The notes: generated from the letters alone by a model not told the origin. Numbered from the stretch's first letter, positions 1-7,741 are shown. The stretch: 18,016 nt of DNA from JALYUA01 sp040004225 (GCA_040004225.1 JBDUBI010000081.1:1-18016), one strand, 5' to 3'. Translations and numbers: made by a program.

Positions 1-512
1 TCGCCCTCGCGAAGGGGACCGGAATCTCCATCCGGGTCTCCGACGGCCTGACCGGCTTCCCGCTGCACGGCGTCACCGTGCTCGCGTTCGGGACCAACGG
101 CAACGTCGCGTTCCAGGGACAGATCGGCCTCGATTCCGCGGGCAAGGGCGAAGTCTCGTCTCTCGGCCCCGGCAGGTACTCGATCTACGTCTTCACCGAC
201 GGTTATGCGCCCCGCTCGCTCCCAGCCGTCGAAGCTCCGTCGCCCGAAGTCGCGATCGCGTTGACGCCGGGCGGCCGCGTCGAGGTCCATACGGGAGCCG
301 CCGTCTCCGGCCGGCTCACGAACGCATCCGGCGCCGTCTATCTGCTCTCTCCGTACCGCCTCGACGGCCGCGTGACCGCTGTTCCCCCCGCATCGACCTG
401 GGAGCACCTCGCCCCCGGTTCCTACTCGTTCCAGTCGACGGGTGCCGGAGGACCGGCGGTGTCTTCCTTCACGGTTTCGGAAGGACAGACCACCCGCCTG
501 GATTTGAAGTAG
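1..512 (+). CDS. Carboxypeptidase-regulatory-like domain protein, C-terminal part (5' truncated)
   Basis: The reading frame is open from base 3, so the gene begins outside the window; about 169 residues are visible, ending at a TAG. The visible part looks like two small beta-sandwich units. One starts near GISIRVSDGLTGFPLHGVTV and reaches GRYSIYVFTDGYAPRS; the second runs from GGRVEVHTGAAVSGRL to the end. Each has the pattern of the carboxypeptidase-regulatory/transthyretin-like family, including glycine-rich GPGRYSI and APGSYSF turns and a closing SEGQTTRLDLK strand. Such units usually sit in exported or surface proteins as structural domains, often at the end of large proteins of several hundred residues. 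No catalytic motif is visible and function cannot be assigned. An internal GTG at 78 could be mistaken for a start, but domain similarity continues upstream of it. Its 3' end faces the next gene across 35 bp. Confidence 0.7.
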   Translation, partial: ALAKGTGISIRVSDGLTGFPLHGVTVLAFGTNGNVAFQGQIGLDSAGKGEVSSLGPGRYSIYVFTDGYAPRSLPAVEAPSPEVAIALTPGGRVEVHTGAAVSGRLTNASGAVYLLSPYRLDGRVTAVPPASTWEHLAPGSYSFQSTGAGGPAVSSFTVSEGQTTRLDLK

Positions 513-542
513 GAAGCCGCCGACCCCCCGCGGTCCGGGCGA

Positions 543-573
543 CCCGCTCAGCTTCGAACCGGGAGCGAGCGGG
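543..573. terminator. Possible hairpin at convergent gene ends
   Basis: CCCGCTC (543-549) can pair with GAGCGGG (567-573) across a 17-base loop that itself contains TTCGAA. The stem overlaps the last codons and stop of the minus-strand membrane gene and lies just past the plus-strand gene end at 512. There is no T tract, so terminator function is only an inference from its position between convergent genes. Confidence 0.25.
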
Positions 574-1069
574 CGTACTTCCGAGGATCGTCCATCAGGC
601 GGTTGTTCTCGGCGAACGCGCGCCACTCGGCGAGAAGCGCCCAGAGGTGGAGCGCCACCGCCGTGAGCGACGCCCCGAGATGGACCCAGGACGGAAGCGC
701 GCGGGTGTGCACCGCGGCGCCGAGCACGAACACGGCGATCGCCGCGAGAAGCGCGAACGTGGCGGCAGGCGAAGTCTGCGCTTTGAACCTTCGGAGCGCG
801 GCTAAGATGGGCTTCTGCTCCGCTTCGGGATATCCGGCGACCTCGTCCTTGACGAGCCGACCCGTTCCCACGAAGTAGAAGATCACCATCGACTGCGAGA
901 ACAGCGAGAACAGCACCGTCGGGATGGCCCACCCGACGTGGCGCCGGACGAGGACCCGGGCGATCGCGGAGCCCGCGCCGATCCCGGTCGCCACCGAGAA
1001 CCCCTGGAGGGAGGTCGCGACAAAACCCGCGAGCGCGAGCGCGGTCGTGAGAAGAAGCGCGAAGGACAT
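548..1069 (-). CDS. Small integral membrane protein of unknown function
   Basis: The 173-residue product is strongly hydrophobic, with about four membrane segments: residues ~4-30 (LLLTTALALAGFVATSL), ~47-68 (VGWAIPTVLFSLFSQSMVIF), ~102-120 (TFALLAAIAVFVLGAAV) and ~128-146 (WVHLGASLTAVALHLWALL). A soluble loop between helices 2 and 3 carries KDEVAGYPEAEQKPILAALRRFK, and the tail has ENNRLMDDPRKYARSLPVRS. I do not recognise the family. The ATG at 1069 is the natural start because hydrophobicity begins immediately after it. No Shine-Dalgarno is visible, but TATTCT lies 7 bases upstream, so a leaderless transcript is possible. It is divergent from the fatty-acid operon (start codons 114 bp apart), which could reflect a shared control region rather than shared function. 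Confidence 0.65.
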   Translation of the reverse strand: MSFALLLTTALALAGFVATSLQGFSVATGIGAGSAIARVLVRRHVGWAIPTVLFSLFSQSMVIFYFVGTGRLVKDEVAGYPEAEQKPILAALRRFKAQTSPAATFALLAAIAVFVLGAAVHTRALPSWVHLGASLTAVALHLWALLAEWRAFAENNRLMDDPRKYARSLPVRS

Positions 1070-1076
1070 TCGCCGG

Positions 1077-1082
1077 AGAATA
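1077..1082 (-). promoter_or_regulatory. Possible -10 box (TATTCT) for a leaderless transcript
   Basis: Read on the minus strand, TATTCT ends 7 bases before the ATG at 1069, with no Shine-Dalgarno in between. This spacing would put the transcript start at or next to the start codon. No convincing -35 is visible at 16-18 bp upstream, so this rests on the -10 alone. Confidence 0.3.
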
Positions 1083-1114
1083 GCGCGTCTGCAGCGACTC
1101 CCGGGGCGGGAACC

Positions 1115-1143
1115 TTGACCCCCGGGGAAGCGCGAGACAGAAT
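1115..1143 (+). promoter_or_regulatory. Sigma70-type promoter of the beta-oxidation operon
   Basis: TTGACC (1115-1120) is followed by a 17-base spacer and CAGAAT (1138-1143), matching the housekeeping consensus at five of six and four of six positions with ideal spacing. The predicted transcript start near 1150 leaves a leader of about 34 bases before the fadD-like ATG at 1184. CCCGGGG occurs twice, at 1100-1106 and 1121-1127, exactly 21 bp apart, flanking the -35 box. Confidence 0.55.
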
Positions 1144-1150
1144 CGATTCT
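1139..1150. promoter_or_regulatory. 12-bp perfect palindrome on the -10/+1 region, candidate operator
   Basis: AGAATCGATTCT is a perfect inverted repeat covering the putative -10 box and transcript start of the fatty-acid operon. A dimeric repressor bound here would block polymerase. Fatty-acid regulators of the TetR and GntR families commonly use such sites, but no regulator gene lies in the window, so the cognate factor is unknown. Confidence 0.4.
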
Positions 1151-1183
1151 TCACCGGGAGAGATTCTCAAAACGGAGGCAGAC

Positions 1184-2989
1184 ATGGGCAGCGACATCCG
1201 GACGCTCTGCGACATCTTTCGAAACGCAGCGGCTTCCGGCAAGCCCGATCTCTTGATCGCCAAGGTCGGCGGCGAGTGGCGGCCGATCTCCGCCTCCGAC
1301 TTCGGCTTCACCGTGCGGGCGCTGTCCCTCGGATTGAACTCTCTCGGGATCCAGCCCGGGGACCGGGTCGCGATCCTCTCCGAGAACCGCCCGGAGTGGG
1401 CGATGGCCGACTACGCCATTCTCTGCGCTGGGGCGTGGTCGGTGCCGATCTATCCCACCCTGCCCGCCAACCAGGTGGCGCCGCTGTTGAACGATTGCGA
1501 GGCCCGCGCAATTTTCATCTCGACCCCCGAGCAGCTGGCCAAAATCTCCGCGGTCCAGAAACAGTGTCCGTCGCTCGAGTACGTCATCTGCATCGAGGCG
1601 GCTCCGCCCTCAGTCGAGGGCTACATGAGCTTCGGCGCCGCGGTCGACAAGGGCCGGGCGACCCTGGAGATGACGCCCGCCCTGTTCGATCAGCGCGCGC
1701 AGCGCGTCAAGCCGGAGGACGTGGCGACGATCATCTATACCTCGGGAACGACCGGCGAACCGAAGGGGGCCATGCTGACCCACGGCAACTTCGTCGAGAA
1801 CGTGGAAGGGTCGCTCAAGAACATTCCGATCACCGGCGACGCTGTCGCGCTGTCGTTCCTTCCGCTCTCGCACGTCTTCGAGCGGATGCTCGACTACGCG
1901 TATCTCTACCGGTCCGCGTCGATCGCTTACGCGGAGTCGATCGAAAAGCTGAAAGACAATTTCCTGGAAGTGAACCCGCATTGCTTCGGCGCCGTACCGC
2001 GCGTGTACGAGAAGGTGCAGGCGCGGATCCTCGACAAGGTGGCAACGGCCCCCGCGATCCGCCAGAAGCTCTTCCACTGGGCCGTCGGCGTCGGGCGCGA
2101 GAATCTCGAGCGCCAGGAGCGGGGGGAGGCGTCCTCTTCCTCCCTGAAGCTCAAACTCGCGGACAAGCTCGTCCTCCACAAGATCCGGGCGCTGCTCGGA
2201 ACCCGGTTCCGCTTCGCCGTCTCGGGAGGCGCGCCCCTCGCGAGGGAGCTTGCGCAGTTTTTCCTGGGCGCCGGGGTTACGATCTACGAAGGCTACGGCC
2301 TGACCGAGACCTCTCCGGTCATCGCCGTCAACGGCCCGGACGCATGGAAGCTCGGGACCGTCGGGCACCCGCTCGGCAACGTGGAAGTCCGCATCGCTGA
2401 AGACGGAGAGATCCTGACTCGCGGCCCGCACGTCATGAAGGGGTATTTCCGGAAGCCCGACGCGACCGCGGAGGCGATCGACAGGGAGGGATGGTTTCAC
2501 ACGGGAGACATCGGGCACTTGGACGAGGGCGGATTCCTCGCGATCACGGACCGGAAAAAGGACCTGATCGTGCTGGCCAGCGGGAAGAAGGCCGCCCCCC
2601 AGCCCATCGAGAACGAGCTCAAGAGATCTCCCTACATCGATATGCCGATCGTCCTCGGGGACCGTCACAAATTTCTCGCCGTCCTGATAGTCCCCAAGTT
2701 CGAACGGCTGAAAGAGCTCGCGAAGGAAAAGCAATTCGAGTTTTCACCTGCCTCGGTCGACGCGAATCCCCGGATTCGGGCCCTCTTCCAGGGCGAGATC
2801 GACACGTACAACGAGGGCCGGCCCCACCACGAGCAGATTCGCGCGTTCGCGCTCCTGCCGGCCGATTTGACCGTGGAGGACGGCTCGATCACTCCGACTC
2901 TCAAGGTGAAGCGCCGGATCCTCGAAAAGAGGTACGAGGACCTGATTCACGCCATGTATCAGGCGGCGGAGAAAACCCATGTCGCCTGA
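1184..2989 (+). CDS. Long-chain acyl-CoA synthetase (AMP-forming), FadD/FadD15-like
   Basis: A 601-residue adenylate-forming enzyme that would activate fatty acids with ATP and CoA to acyl-CoA via an acyl-adenylate. The P-loop-like motif YTSGTTGEPKG is at residues 185-195, the adenine/substrate motif GYGLTETSP at 370-378, the WFHTGD motif at 437-442, and the hinge/C-terminal signature DRKKDLIVLASGKK at 456-469. Length matches the FadD15-type long-chain ligases. The ATG at 1184 was chosen because GGAGG (1174-1178) lies 5 bases upstream and homology starts here; upstream in-frame codons are arginine-rich antisense shadow of the neighbouring gene. It is the first gene of a three-gene beta-oxidation operon, its end overlapping the next start by 11 bp. 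Chain-length preference cannot be read from the sequence. Confidence 0.93.
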   Translation: MGSDIRTLCDIFRNAAASGKPDLLIAKVGGEWRPISASDFGFTVRALSLGLNSLGIQPGDRVAILSENRPEWAMADYAILCAGAWSVPIYPTLPANQVAPLLNDCEARAIFISTPEQLAKISAVQKQCPSLEYVICIEAAPPSVEGYMSFGAAVDKGRATLEMTPALFDQRAQRVKPEDVATIIYTSGTTGEPKGAMLTHGNFVENVEGSLKNIPITGDAVALSFLPLSHVFERMLDYAYLYRSASIAYAESIEKLKDNFLEVNPHCFGAVPRVYEKVQARILDKVATAPAIRQKLFHWAVGVGRENLERQERGEASSSSLKLKLADKLVLHKIRALLGTRFRFAVSGGAPLARELAQFFLGAGVTIYEGYGLTETSPVIAVNGPDAWKLGTVGHPLGNVEVRIAEDGEILTRGPHVMKGYFRKPDATAEAIDREGWFHTGDIGHLDEGGFLAITDRKKDLIVLASGKKAAPQPIENELKRSPYIDMPIVLGDRHKFLAVLIVPKFERLKELAKEKQFEFSPASVDANPRIRALFQGEIDTYNEGRPHHEQIRAFALLPADLTVEDGSITPTLKVKRRILEKRYEDLIHAMYQAAEKTHVA

Positions 2990-5153
2990 AGGCGCCCCCG
3001 CAGGGGCTTTCACGCTCGTGCTCGAGGACGACGGCCTGGCGCTCCTCACCTTCGACCTCCCCGGAGAAAAGGTCAACAAGTTTTCCCGCGCGGTGATCCG
3101 GGAGCTGGGCGAGCTCCTGCTCCGCCTGTCCCGCGAGCCGCGCATCCGCGCTCTCCTGATCCGTTCCGGAAAGCCCGGGGTGTTCATCGCGGGCGCGGAC
3201 ATCCAGGAGTTCGTCACGACGTCCGCGGCGGACGCGGGCGACGCGGTGCGCGCCGTCCAGTCTCTTTTCGAGCAGCTCGCCCACCTGCCCTATCCGACGG
3301 TCGCGGCCATCGACGGGATCTGCCTCGGCGGCGGGACCGAGCTCGCCCTCGCCTGTGACTACCGGCTGATGTCCGACGGAAAGAAATCGCAGATCGGCCT
3401 GCCGGAGGTGCGCCTCGGGATTTTTCCCGCCTGGGGAGGGTGCACGCGGCTGCCGCGGGTCGTGGGCCTTCAGAAGGCGCTCGACATGATCCTGACGGGA
3501 AAGACGCTCGACTCCCGGCGCGCTAAAAAGATCGGCCTCGTGGACGCGGCCGTGCCCGCGCCCATTTTCGAGCAGACGGCGCGAGACTTCGCGCGATCGC
3601 ACATGGGAGAGAGCAAGCCCCGGGAACGCCGCGGCGAGCGCGGGCTCGCCGAGCGCGCCCTCGAAGGCAATCCGCTCGGGCGCCGCGTCGTTTTCTCGAA
3701 GGCGCGCCAGACGGTCATGAAGCAGACGGGCGGTCACTACCCGGCGCCGCTCGAAGCGCTGGCGGTCATCGAAGAGGGGTACGGGAAGACCGTCGCCGAC
3801 GGGCTCGAGATCGAGGCGCGGCGCATCGGACGCGTCTTCGGCGGGCCCGTGCAGAAGAACCTGCTCCGGCTGTTCTTCCTGACGGAGGAGATCAAGAAGG
3901 AGACGGGAGTCGCGGACGCCTCCGTGCGCCCCATTCCGGTCACGCGTTCGGCCGTTCTCGGGGCGGGGCTCATGGGAGGCGGGATCGCCCAGCTCCTCGC
4001 GGACAAGGGGCTGCCGGCTCGGATGAAAGACATCGAGCCGAAGGCGCTCGCGCACGGATATGCGGCGGCGGCGGCCGTCTGGAAGGAGAAGGCCAGACGG
4101 CGGCGGCTCTCCCCCCGCGACATGCGCGCGAAGATGGCGCTCCTCTCGGGCACTCTCGACTACACGGGATTTCGCCGCTGCGAAGCCACGATCGAAGCGG
4201 TCGTGGAGAAGCTCGGCGTCAAGCGCTCGGTCCTCCAGGAATGGGAAGCCGTCGTCCCCGACACGGCGATCTTCGCGTCCAACACGTCGACGCTCCCGAT
4301 CGGCGAGATCGCCGCGGGCGCGCGCGTCCCCGCCCGGGTGGCCGGAATGCATTTCTTCAACCCGGTGCACCGGATGCCTCTCGTCGAAGTCATCCGCGGA
4401 CGGGAGACCTCGGACCAGACCGTCGCCACGGTGTTCGCGCTCGCAAAGACCCTGGGCAAGACGCCGGTGGTGGTGAAGGACTCTCCGGGCTTTCTGGTCA
4501 ACCGGATCCTCGCGCCGTATCTGGCTGAAGCCGTGCGGCTCGTCCAGGAGGGATGCCGCATCGAGGACGTGGACTCGGCCCTGACGGCCTTCGGGATGCC
4601 GGTGGGGCCCATTGCGCTTTTAGACGACGTGGGCCTCGATGTCGCCGTGAAGGCGGGAGAGGTGCTGGCGGCCGCCTTTCCCGACCGGATGAAGCCGGCG
4701 GGTCAGGAGTCGCTCGTTGCGCAGGGCCGTCTCGGCCGAAAATCCGGAAAGGGCTTCTACGACTATACCGATGGAAAGCGCGGCGATCCGGCGCGCGAGG
4801 CCTACGAGGCGCTGCACGTCGTCCCGGCGGAGAAACCGCCGCTCACTCCGGGGGAGATCGAGTCCCGCCTGCTGCTGCCGATGATCAACGAAGCCGCATA
4901 CTGCCTGGAAGAGGGCGTCGTCGCCCGGCCCGAGAAGCTGGACCTCGCGATGATCTTCGGGACCGGCTTTCCGCCGTTTCGGGGCGGGCTGCTGCGGCAC
5001 GCGGACGAGATCGGGCTCGACACGGTGACGCAGAGGCTCCGCGAGCTCGCGGCGCGTTACGGACCCCGATTCGCGCCCGCGCCGTCGTTGAACGAGCTCG
5101 GGCGGACGCGCGGCAGGTTCTACCCTGAAAAAAGTGCGGGAGAGGCGGCGTGA
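2979..5153 (+). CDS. fadJ: Bifunctional enoyl-CoA hydratase / 3-hydroxyacyl-CoA dehydrogenase, FadJ/FadB-like
   Basis: A 724-residue fusion catalysing hydration of trans-2-enoyl-CoA and NAD-dependent oxidation of L-3-hydroxyacyl-CoA. The N-terminal crotonase domain (about 10-290) has the oxyanion-hole segment IAGADIQEF (70-78) and both expected catalytic glutamates, E121 in GGGTELALACDYR and E143 in LPEVRLGIFPAWGG. The dehydrogenase half has the Rossmann motif GAGLMGGG (328-335), the catalytic histidine H464 in FFNPVHRMPLVEV, followed by DSPGFLVNRI, then GRKSGKGFYDY and a second C-terminal dehydrogenase domain ending in a FRGGLLRHAD segment. All catalytic residues I looked for are present. 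The ATG at 2979 lies inside the 3' end of the synthetase gene and has GGCGGAGAA upstream, suggesting translational coupling. The FadB/FadJ choice follows family style; a thiolase partner is not in the window. Confidence 0.92.
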   Translation: MSPEGAPAGAFTLVLEDDGLALLTFDLPGEKVNKFSRAVIRELGELLLRLSREPRIRALLIRSGKPGVFIAGADIQEFVTTSAADAGDAVRAVQSLFEQLAHLPYPTVAAIDGICLGGGTELALACDYRLMSDGKKSQIGLPEVRLGIFPAWGGCTRLPRVVGLQKALDMILTGKTLDSRRAKKIGLVDAAVPAPIFEQTARDFARSHMGESKPRERRGERGLAERALEGNPLGRRVVFSKARQTVMKQTGGHYPAPLEALAVIEEGYGKTVADGLEIEARRIGRVFGGPVQKNLLRLFFLTEEIKKETGVADASVRPIPVTRSAVLGAGLMGGGIAQLLADKGLPARMKDIEPKALAHGYAAAAAVWKEKARRRRLSPRDMRAKMALLSGTLDYTGFRRCEATIEAVVEKLGVKRSVLQEWEAVVPDTAIFASNTSTLPIGEIAAGARVPARVAGMHFFNPVHRMPLVEVIRGRETSDQTVATVFALAKTLGKTPVVVKDSPGFLVNRILAPYLAEAVRLVQEGCRIEDVDSALTAFGMPVGPIALLDDVGLDVAVKAGEVLAAAFPDRMKPAGQESLVAQGRLGRKSGKGFYDYTDGKRGDPAREAYEALHVVPAEKPPLTPGEIESRLLLPMINEAAYCLEEGVVARPEKLDLAMIFGTGFPPFRGGLLRHADEIGLDTVTQRLRELAARYGPRFAPAPSLNELGRTRGRFYPEKSAGEAA

Positions 5154-6907
5154 GCCGTCCCGCCGCCGCGGGCGCCGGCCTCATCCTCTCCTCTCCGGTC
5201 AAATCGCTTCTCTCGGGTCACGTCCCGGAGGACCTCGTGTTCCCTTACCCGCAGGTCGCGGCAGAAGAAAAGGAAACGGTCTCCGCCTTCCTCGGATCTT
5301 TCCGCGACTTCGCGAAGGACCGAGTGGACCCGCGGCGGTTCGACCGGGAGCATGGAATCGCGCCGGAGGTCGTCCGTGGACTCGCGGAGCTCGGCGCATT
5401 CGGAATGATCATTCCCGAAGCGTATGGCGGCTACGGATTCTCCTCGAGCGCGTACTGCCGCGTGACCGAGGAAATCGGGCGCACGGACGCGTCCCTCGGC
5501 ATATTGATCGGGGGGCACCAGTCGATCGGCCTGAAGGGATTGATTCTCTTCGGGACCGAGGAGCAGAAGAGGCGCTGGTTGCCGAAGCTTTCAGCCGGCG
5601 AAATGATCGCCGCGTTCGCGCTCACGGAGCCGGAGGCGGGCTCCGACGCGGCCTCGATCCGGACGACCGCCGACTACGACGCGAAGTCCGACACGTTTCT
5701 GTTGAACGGCAGCAAACACTGGATCTCGAACGGCGGTTTCGCCGAGTTCTTCACCGTGTTCGCCAAGGACGTGAAACTCGCCGCCACGGACGAGCACCGC
5801 CGGATCACCGCGTTCGTCGTGACGAAAGACCTCGGAGGCGTCGAGCCGGGCCCCGAGGAGAAGAAACTCGGGCTCAAAGGCTCCTCCACGGTGCCACTGG
5901 AATTGAAAAACGTCCGCGTGCCCGCCTCCCACGTCCTCGGAGAACGCGGCCAGGGATTCCGCATCGCCGTCGAGATCCTGAACACGGGCCGGACGTCGCT
6001 CGGCGCGGGTTGCGTCGGCGGATCAAAACGGATGATCGAGCTCGCCGCGCGCCAGGCCACGTCGCGGCGGCAGTTCCAGACGCGCATCGCGGACTTCGAG
6101 ATCATCCGCGCCAAATTTTCGCGCATGGTCGTGAACACCTACGCGCTCGAGTCGATGGTTTATTTGACTGCCGGGCTCGTCGACCGGGGTCTCGCGGACT
6201 ACTCGGTCGAGGGCGCCTGCTGCAAGATCTTCGGCACGGAGAGCGTCTGGCAGACGATCAACGACGCGCTCCAGATCGCGGGCGGTAACGGATTCATGGA
6301 GGAGTACCCCTACGAGCGCGCGCTGCGGGACTCGCGGGTCAACATGATCTTCGAAGGGACCAACGAGATCCTGAGGGTGCTGGTCGCGTTGTCCGGCATG
6401 AAGGAGATCGGCGAGGGCCTGAAGGAAGTCGGGCGGGCCTTGAAGGCGCCGCTGTCCTCCTTCGGGATCCTCTCGGACTATGCGGTTCGGCGCGTCCGGC
6501 GGACCCTGCCGGCCGGACGGATCAGCCGGGTCGCCCCGGTGCTCCAGGCGGAAGGCGAGGCCGTGGCCCGCTACGCCATGGCGGCCGGTGGAGCGGTCGA
6601 GACGATCCTGCGCAAGTACGGCAAGGGTGTGCTGACGAAGGAGTATCACCACGAGCGCCTCGCCAACGTGGGGATCGATCTCTACGCGTCTCTGGCGGTG
6701 CTCTCCCGGGCGACCTCGTCGGTCGAGACGAAGGGCGCCGAGAAATCGGCGGAAGAAGTCCGGCTCGCCCGGGTCTTCATTCGCGGCGCGCGGCACCGGA
6801 TCGTCGGCCAGTTGAAGGACATGGACCGCAACCTCGATCCCGACGTCACCGCGATTTCCGAGACCGCGTACGGCGCCCTCGGGTACGCCTTCCCGTACTG
6901 GGAGTAG
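5150..6907 (+). CDS. Acyl-CoA dehydrogenase, VLCAD/ACAD9-like, with C-terminal extension
   Basis: A 585-residue FAD enzyme for the first oxidation step of beta-oxidation (acyl-CoA to trans-2-enoyl-CoA). Landmarks are the flavin/substrate signature AFALTEPEAGSD (155-166), KHWISNGGFAEFFTVFAKD, and the catalytic-base segment MIFEGTNEILRVLVALSGM with the predicted base E402. A glutamate at this place in an FEGTN context, plus roughly 165 residues after it, matches VLCAD and ACAD9 rather than short/medium-chain enzymes of about 380-400 residues. In mitochondrial VLCAD that extra C-terminal domain contributes to membrane attachment; transfer of that role here is inference. The start is GTG at 5150 in a GTGA overlap with the previous stop, implying coupling. 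Electrons would go to ETF, which is not encoded here. The last 62 bp also encode, antisense, the end of thiD. Confidence 0.9.
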   Translation: MSRPAAAGAGLILSSPVKSLLSGHVPEDLVFPYPQVAAEEKETVSAFLGSFRDFAKDRVDPRRFDREHGIAPEVVRGLAELGAFGMIIPEAYGGYGFSSSAYCRVTEEIGRTDASLGILIGGHQSIGLKGLILFGTEEQKRRWLPKLSAGEMIAAFALTEPEAGSDAASIRTTADYDAKSDTFLLNGSKHWISNGGFAEFFTVFAKDVKLAATDEHRRITAFVVTKDLGGVEPGPEEKKLGLKGSSTVPLELKNVRVPASHVLGERGQGFRIAVEILNTGRTSLGAGCVGGSKRMIELAARQATSRRQFQTRIADFEIIRAKFSRMVVNTYALESMVYLTAGLVDRGLADYSVEGACCKIFGTESVWQTINDALQIAGGNGFMEEYPYERALRDSRVNMIFEGTNEILRVLVALSGMKEIGEGLKEVGRALKAPLSSFGILSDYAVRRVRRTLPAGRISRVAPVLQAEGEAVARYAMAAGGAVETILRKYGKGVLTKEYHHERLANVGIDLYASLAVLSRATSSVETKGAEKSAEEVRLARVFIRGARHRIVGQLKDMDRNLDPDVTAISETAYGALGYAFPYWE

Positions 6908-7727
6908 CGGCGGGAAGGGGCGGCGCCGCGAATCGGTCGGGAACCCCCCAGCCCTTTCCCGGGAAGACGCCGGCCTCGATCGCGCGCTCCAGATACCGGA
7001 TCGCATCCCGCACCGACGCGTCGAGGGGCTTTCCGAGCGCGAGGTTCGCCGCGATCGCGGCCGAGAGCGTGCAGCCGGTCCCATGGCGCGCGCGGCTCGA
7101 CAGTCTCGGGTGCTCGAACTCCAGGAAGCGGCGGCCGTCGAAGAGGAGGTCTGTCACGGTGGATCCGCGCGCGTGGCCGCCCTTGATGAGCACCGCGCGC
7201 GGACCGGCGTCGGCGAGGATGCCGGCCGCCAGCCGCCGGTCGCTTTCGTTTCGGATCAAAATTCCGGTCAGCGTCTCGGCCTCCGGGATGTTCGGCGTGA
7301 CCAGATCGCAGAGAGGGAGCAGGGCCCGCCGGAGGAGCGGCACGGCAGCCGGGTCGAGCAGGGGGGTCCCGTCTTTCGCCGCCAGCACGGGATCGAGGAC
7401 GACGTTCGAGAGAGAGTGCCGGCAGAGCCCCGCGACGACGGCGCGCAGCCGTTTCGCGTCGACGAGCGCTCCGATCTTGACGGCGAGCGGCCGGAAGTCC
7501 GGGATGACGGCGTCCATCTGCTGCGAGAGAAACCGCGGGGAAAACGGCTCGACGCCGAGGATGCCGCGCGTGTTCTGCGCCGTGCCGGCGGTGACCACCG
7601 AGATCCCGTAGACGCCATGCGCGGCGAAGGCGGCGAGGTCTGCCTGGATGCCGGCGCCGCCCCCGGAGTCCGAAGCGGCGATGGTCAGGGCAACGGGCGG
7701 GCGCGGCCGGCGGGAGTCGGTCGCCAT
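6846..7727 (-). CDS. thiD: Hydroxymethylpyrimidine / phosphomethylpyrimidine kinase
   Basis: A 293-residue ribokinase-fold enzyme that phosphorylates HMP and HMP-phosphate with ATP to give the pyrimidine precursor of thiamine. It has the N-terminal IAASDSGGGAGIQADL (16-31), the GTAQNTRGI segment near 48-56, VLDPVLAAKDG (110-120), LVTPNIPEAETLTG, and the catalytic/anion-hole GTGC at 216-219 with C219. Family members are usually about 260-270 residues; here the last ~25 residues are a basic, proline/arginine-rich tail (ending RRTRSRKSR) read antisense through the end of the acyl-CoA dehydrogenase gene. That tail is probably a by-product of a lost earlier stop. AGGA lies 10 bases before the ATG at 7727. 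No other thiamine gene and no room for a TPP riboswitch (14 bp to the divergent gene) are seen. Confidence 0.92.
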   Translation of the reverse strand: MATDSRRPRPPVALTIAASDSGGGAGIQADLAAFAAHGVYGISVVTAGTAQNTRGILGVEPFSPRFLSQQMDAVIPDFRPLAVKIGALVDAKRLRAVVAGLCRHSLSNVVLDPVLAAKDGTPLLDPAAVPLLRRALLPLCDLVTPNIPEAETLTGILIRNESDRRLAAGILADAGPRAVLIKGGHARGSTVTDLLFDGRRFLEFEHPRLSSRARHGTGCTLSAAIAANLALGKPLDASVRDAIRYLERAIEAGVFPGKGWGVPDRFAAPPLPAATPSTGRRTRGRRTRSRKSR

Positions 7728-7732
7728 ACAAT
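7727..7732 (+). promoter_or_regulatory. Possible -10 box (TACAAT) for a leaderless transcript
   Basis: TACAAT ends 9 bases before the ATG at 7742, so initiation 6-9 bases downstream would start the RNA at or within a few bases of the start codon. No Shine-Dalgarno precedes that ATG, which agrees with leaderless translation. A clear -35 box is not visible, so the call is tentative. Confidence 0.35.
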
Positions 7733-7741
7733 GCTCATCCT

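Noticed and set aside
938..1183. Upstream extension of the acyl-CoA synthetase reading frame
   Set aside because: These codons are arginine/glutamate-rich shadow of the antisense membrane gene and cross the promoter; a Shine-Dalgarno and family similarity both point to the ATG at 1184.
1276..5128. Several long open frames opposite or out of phase with the fatty-acid genes (for example 1610-2734 minus, 2901-4370 minus, 4553-5128 plus)
   Set aside because: All show the D/R/G/A-biased composition of GC-rich shadow frames and none has a recognisable domain, whereas the overlapping frames encode complete enzymes.
7728..7741. TPP riboswitch upstream of thiD
   Set aside because: Only 14 bases separate thiD from the divergent coding sequence, and no conserved thi-box sequence is visible inside the neighbouring gene.
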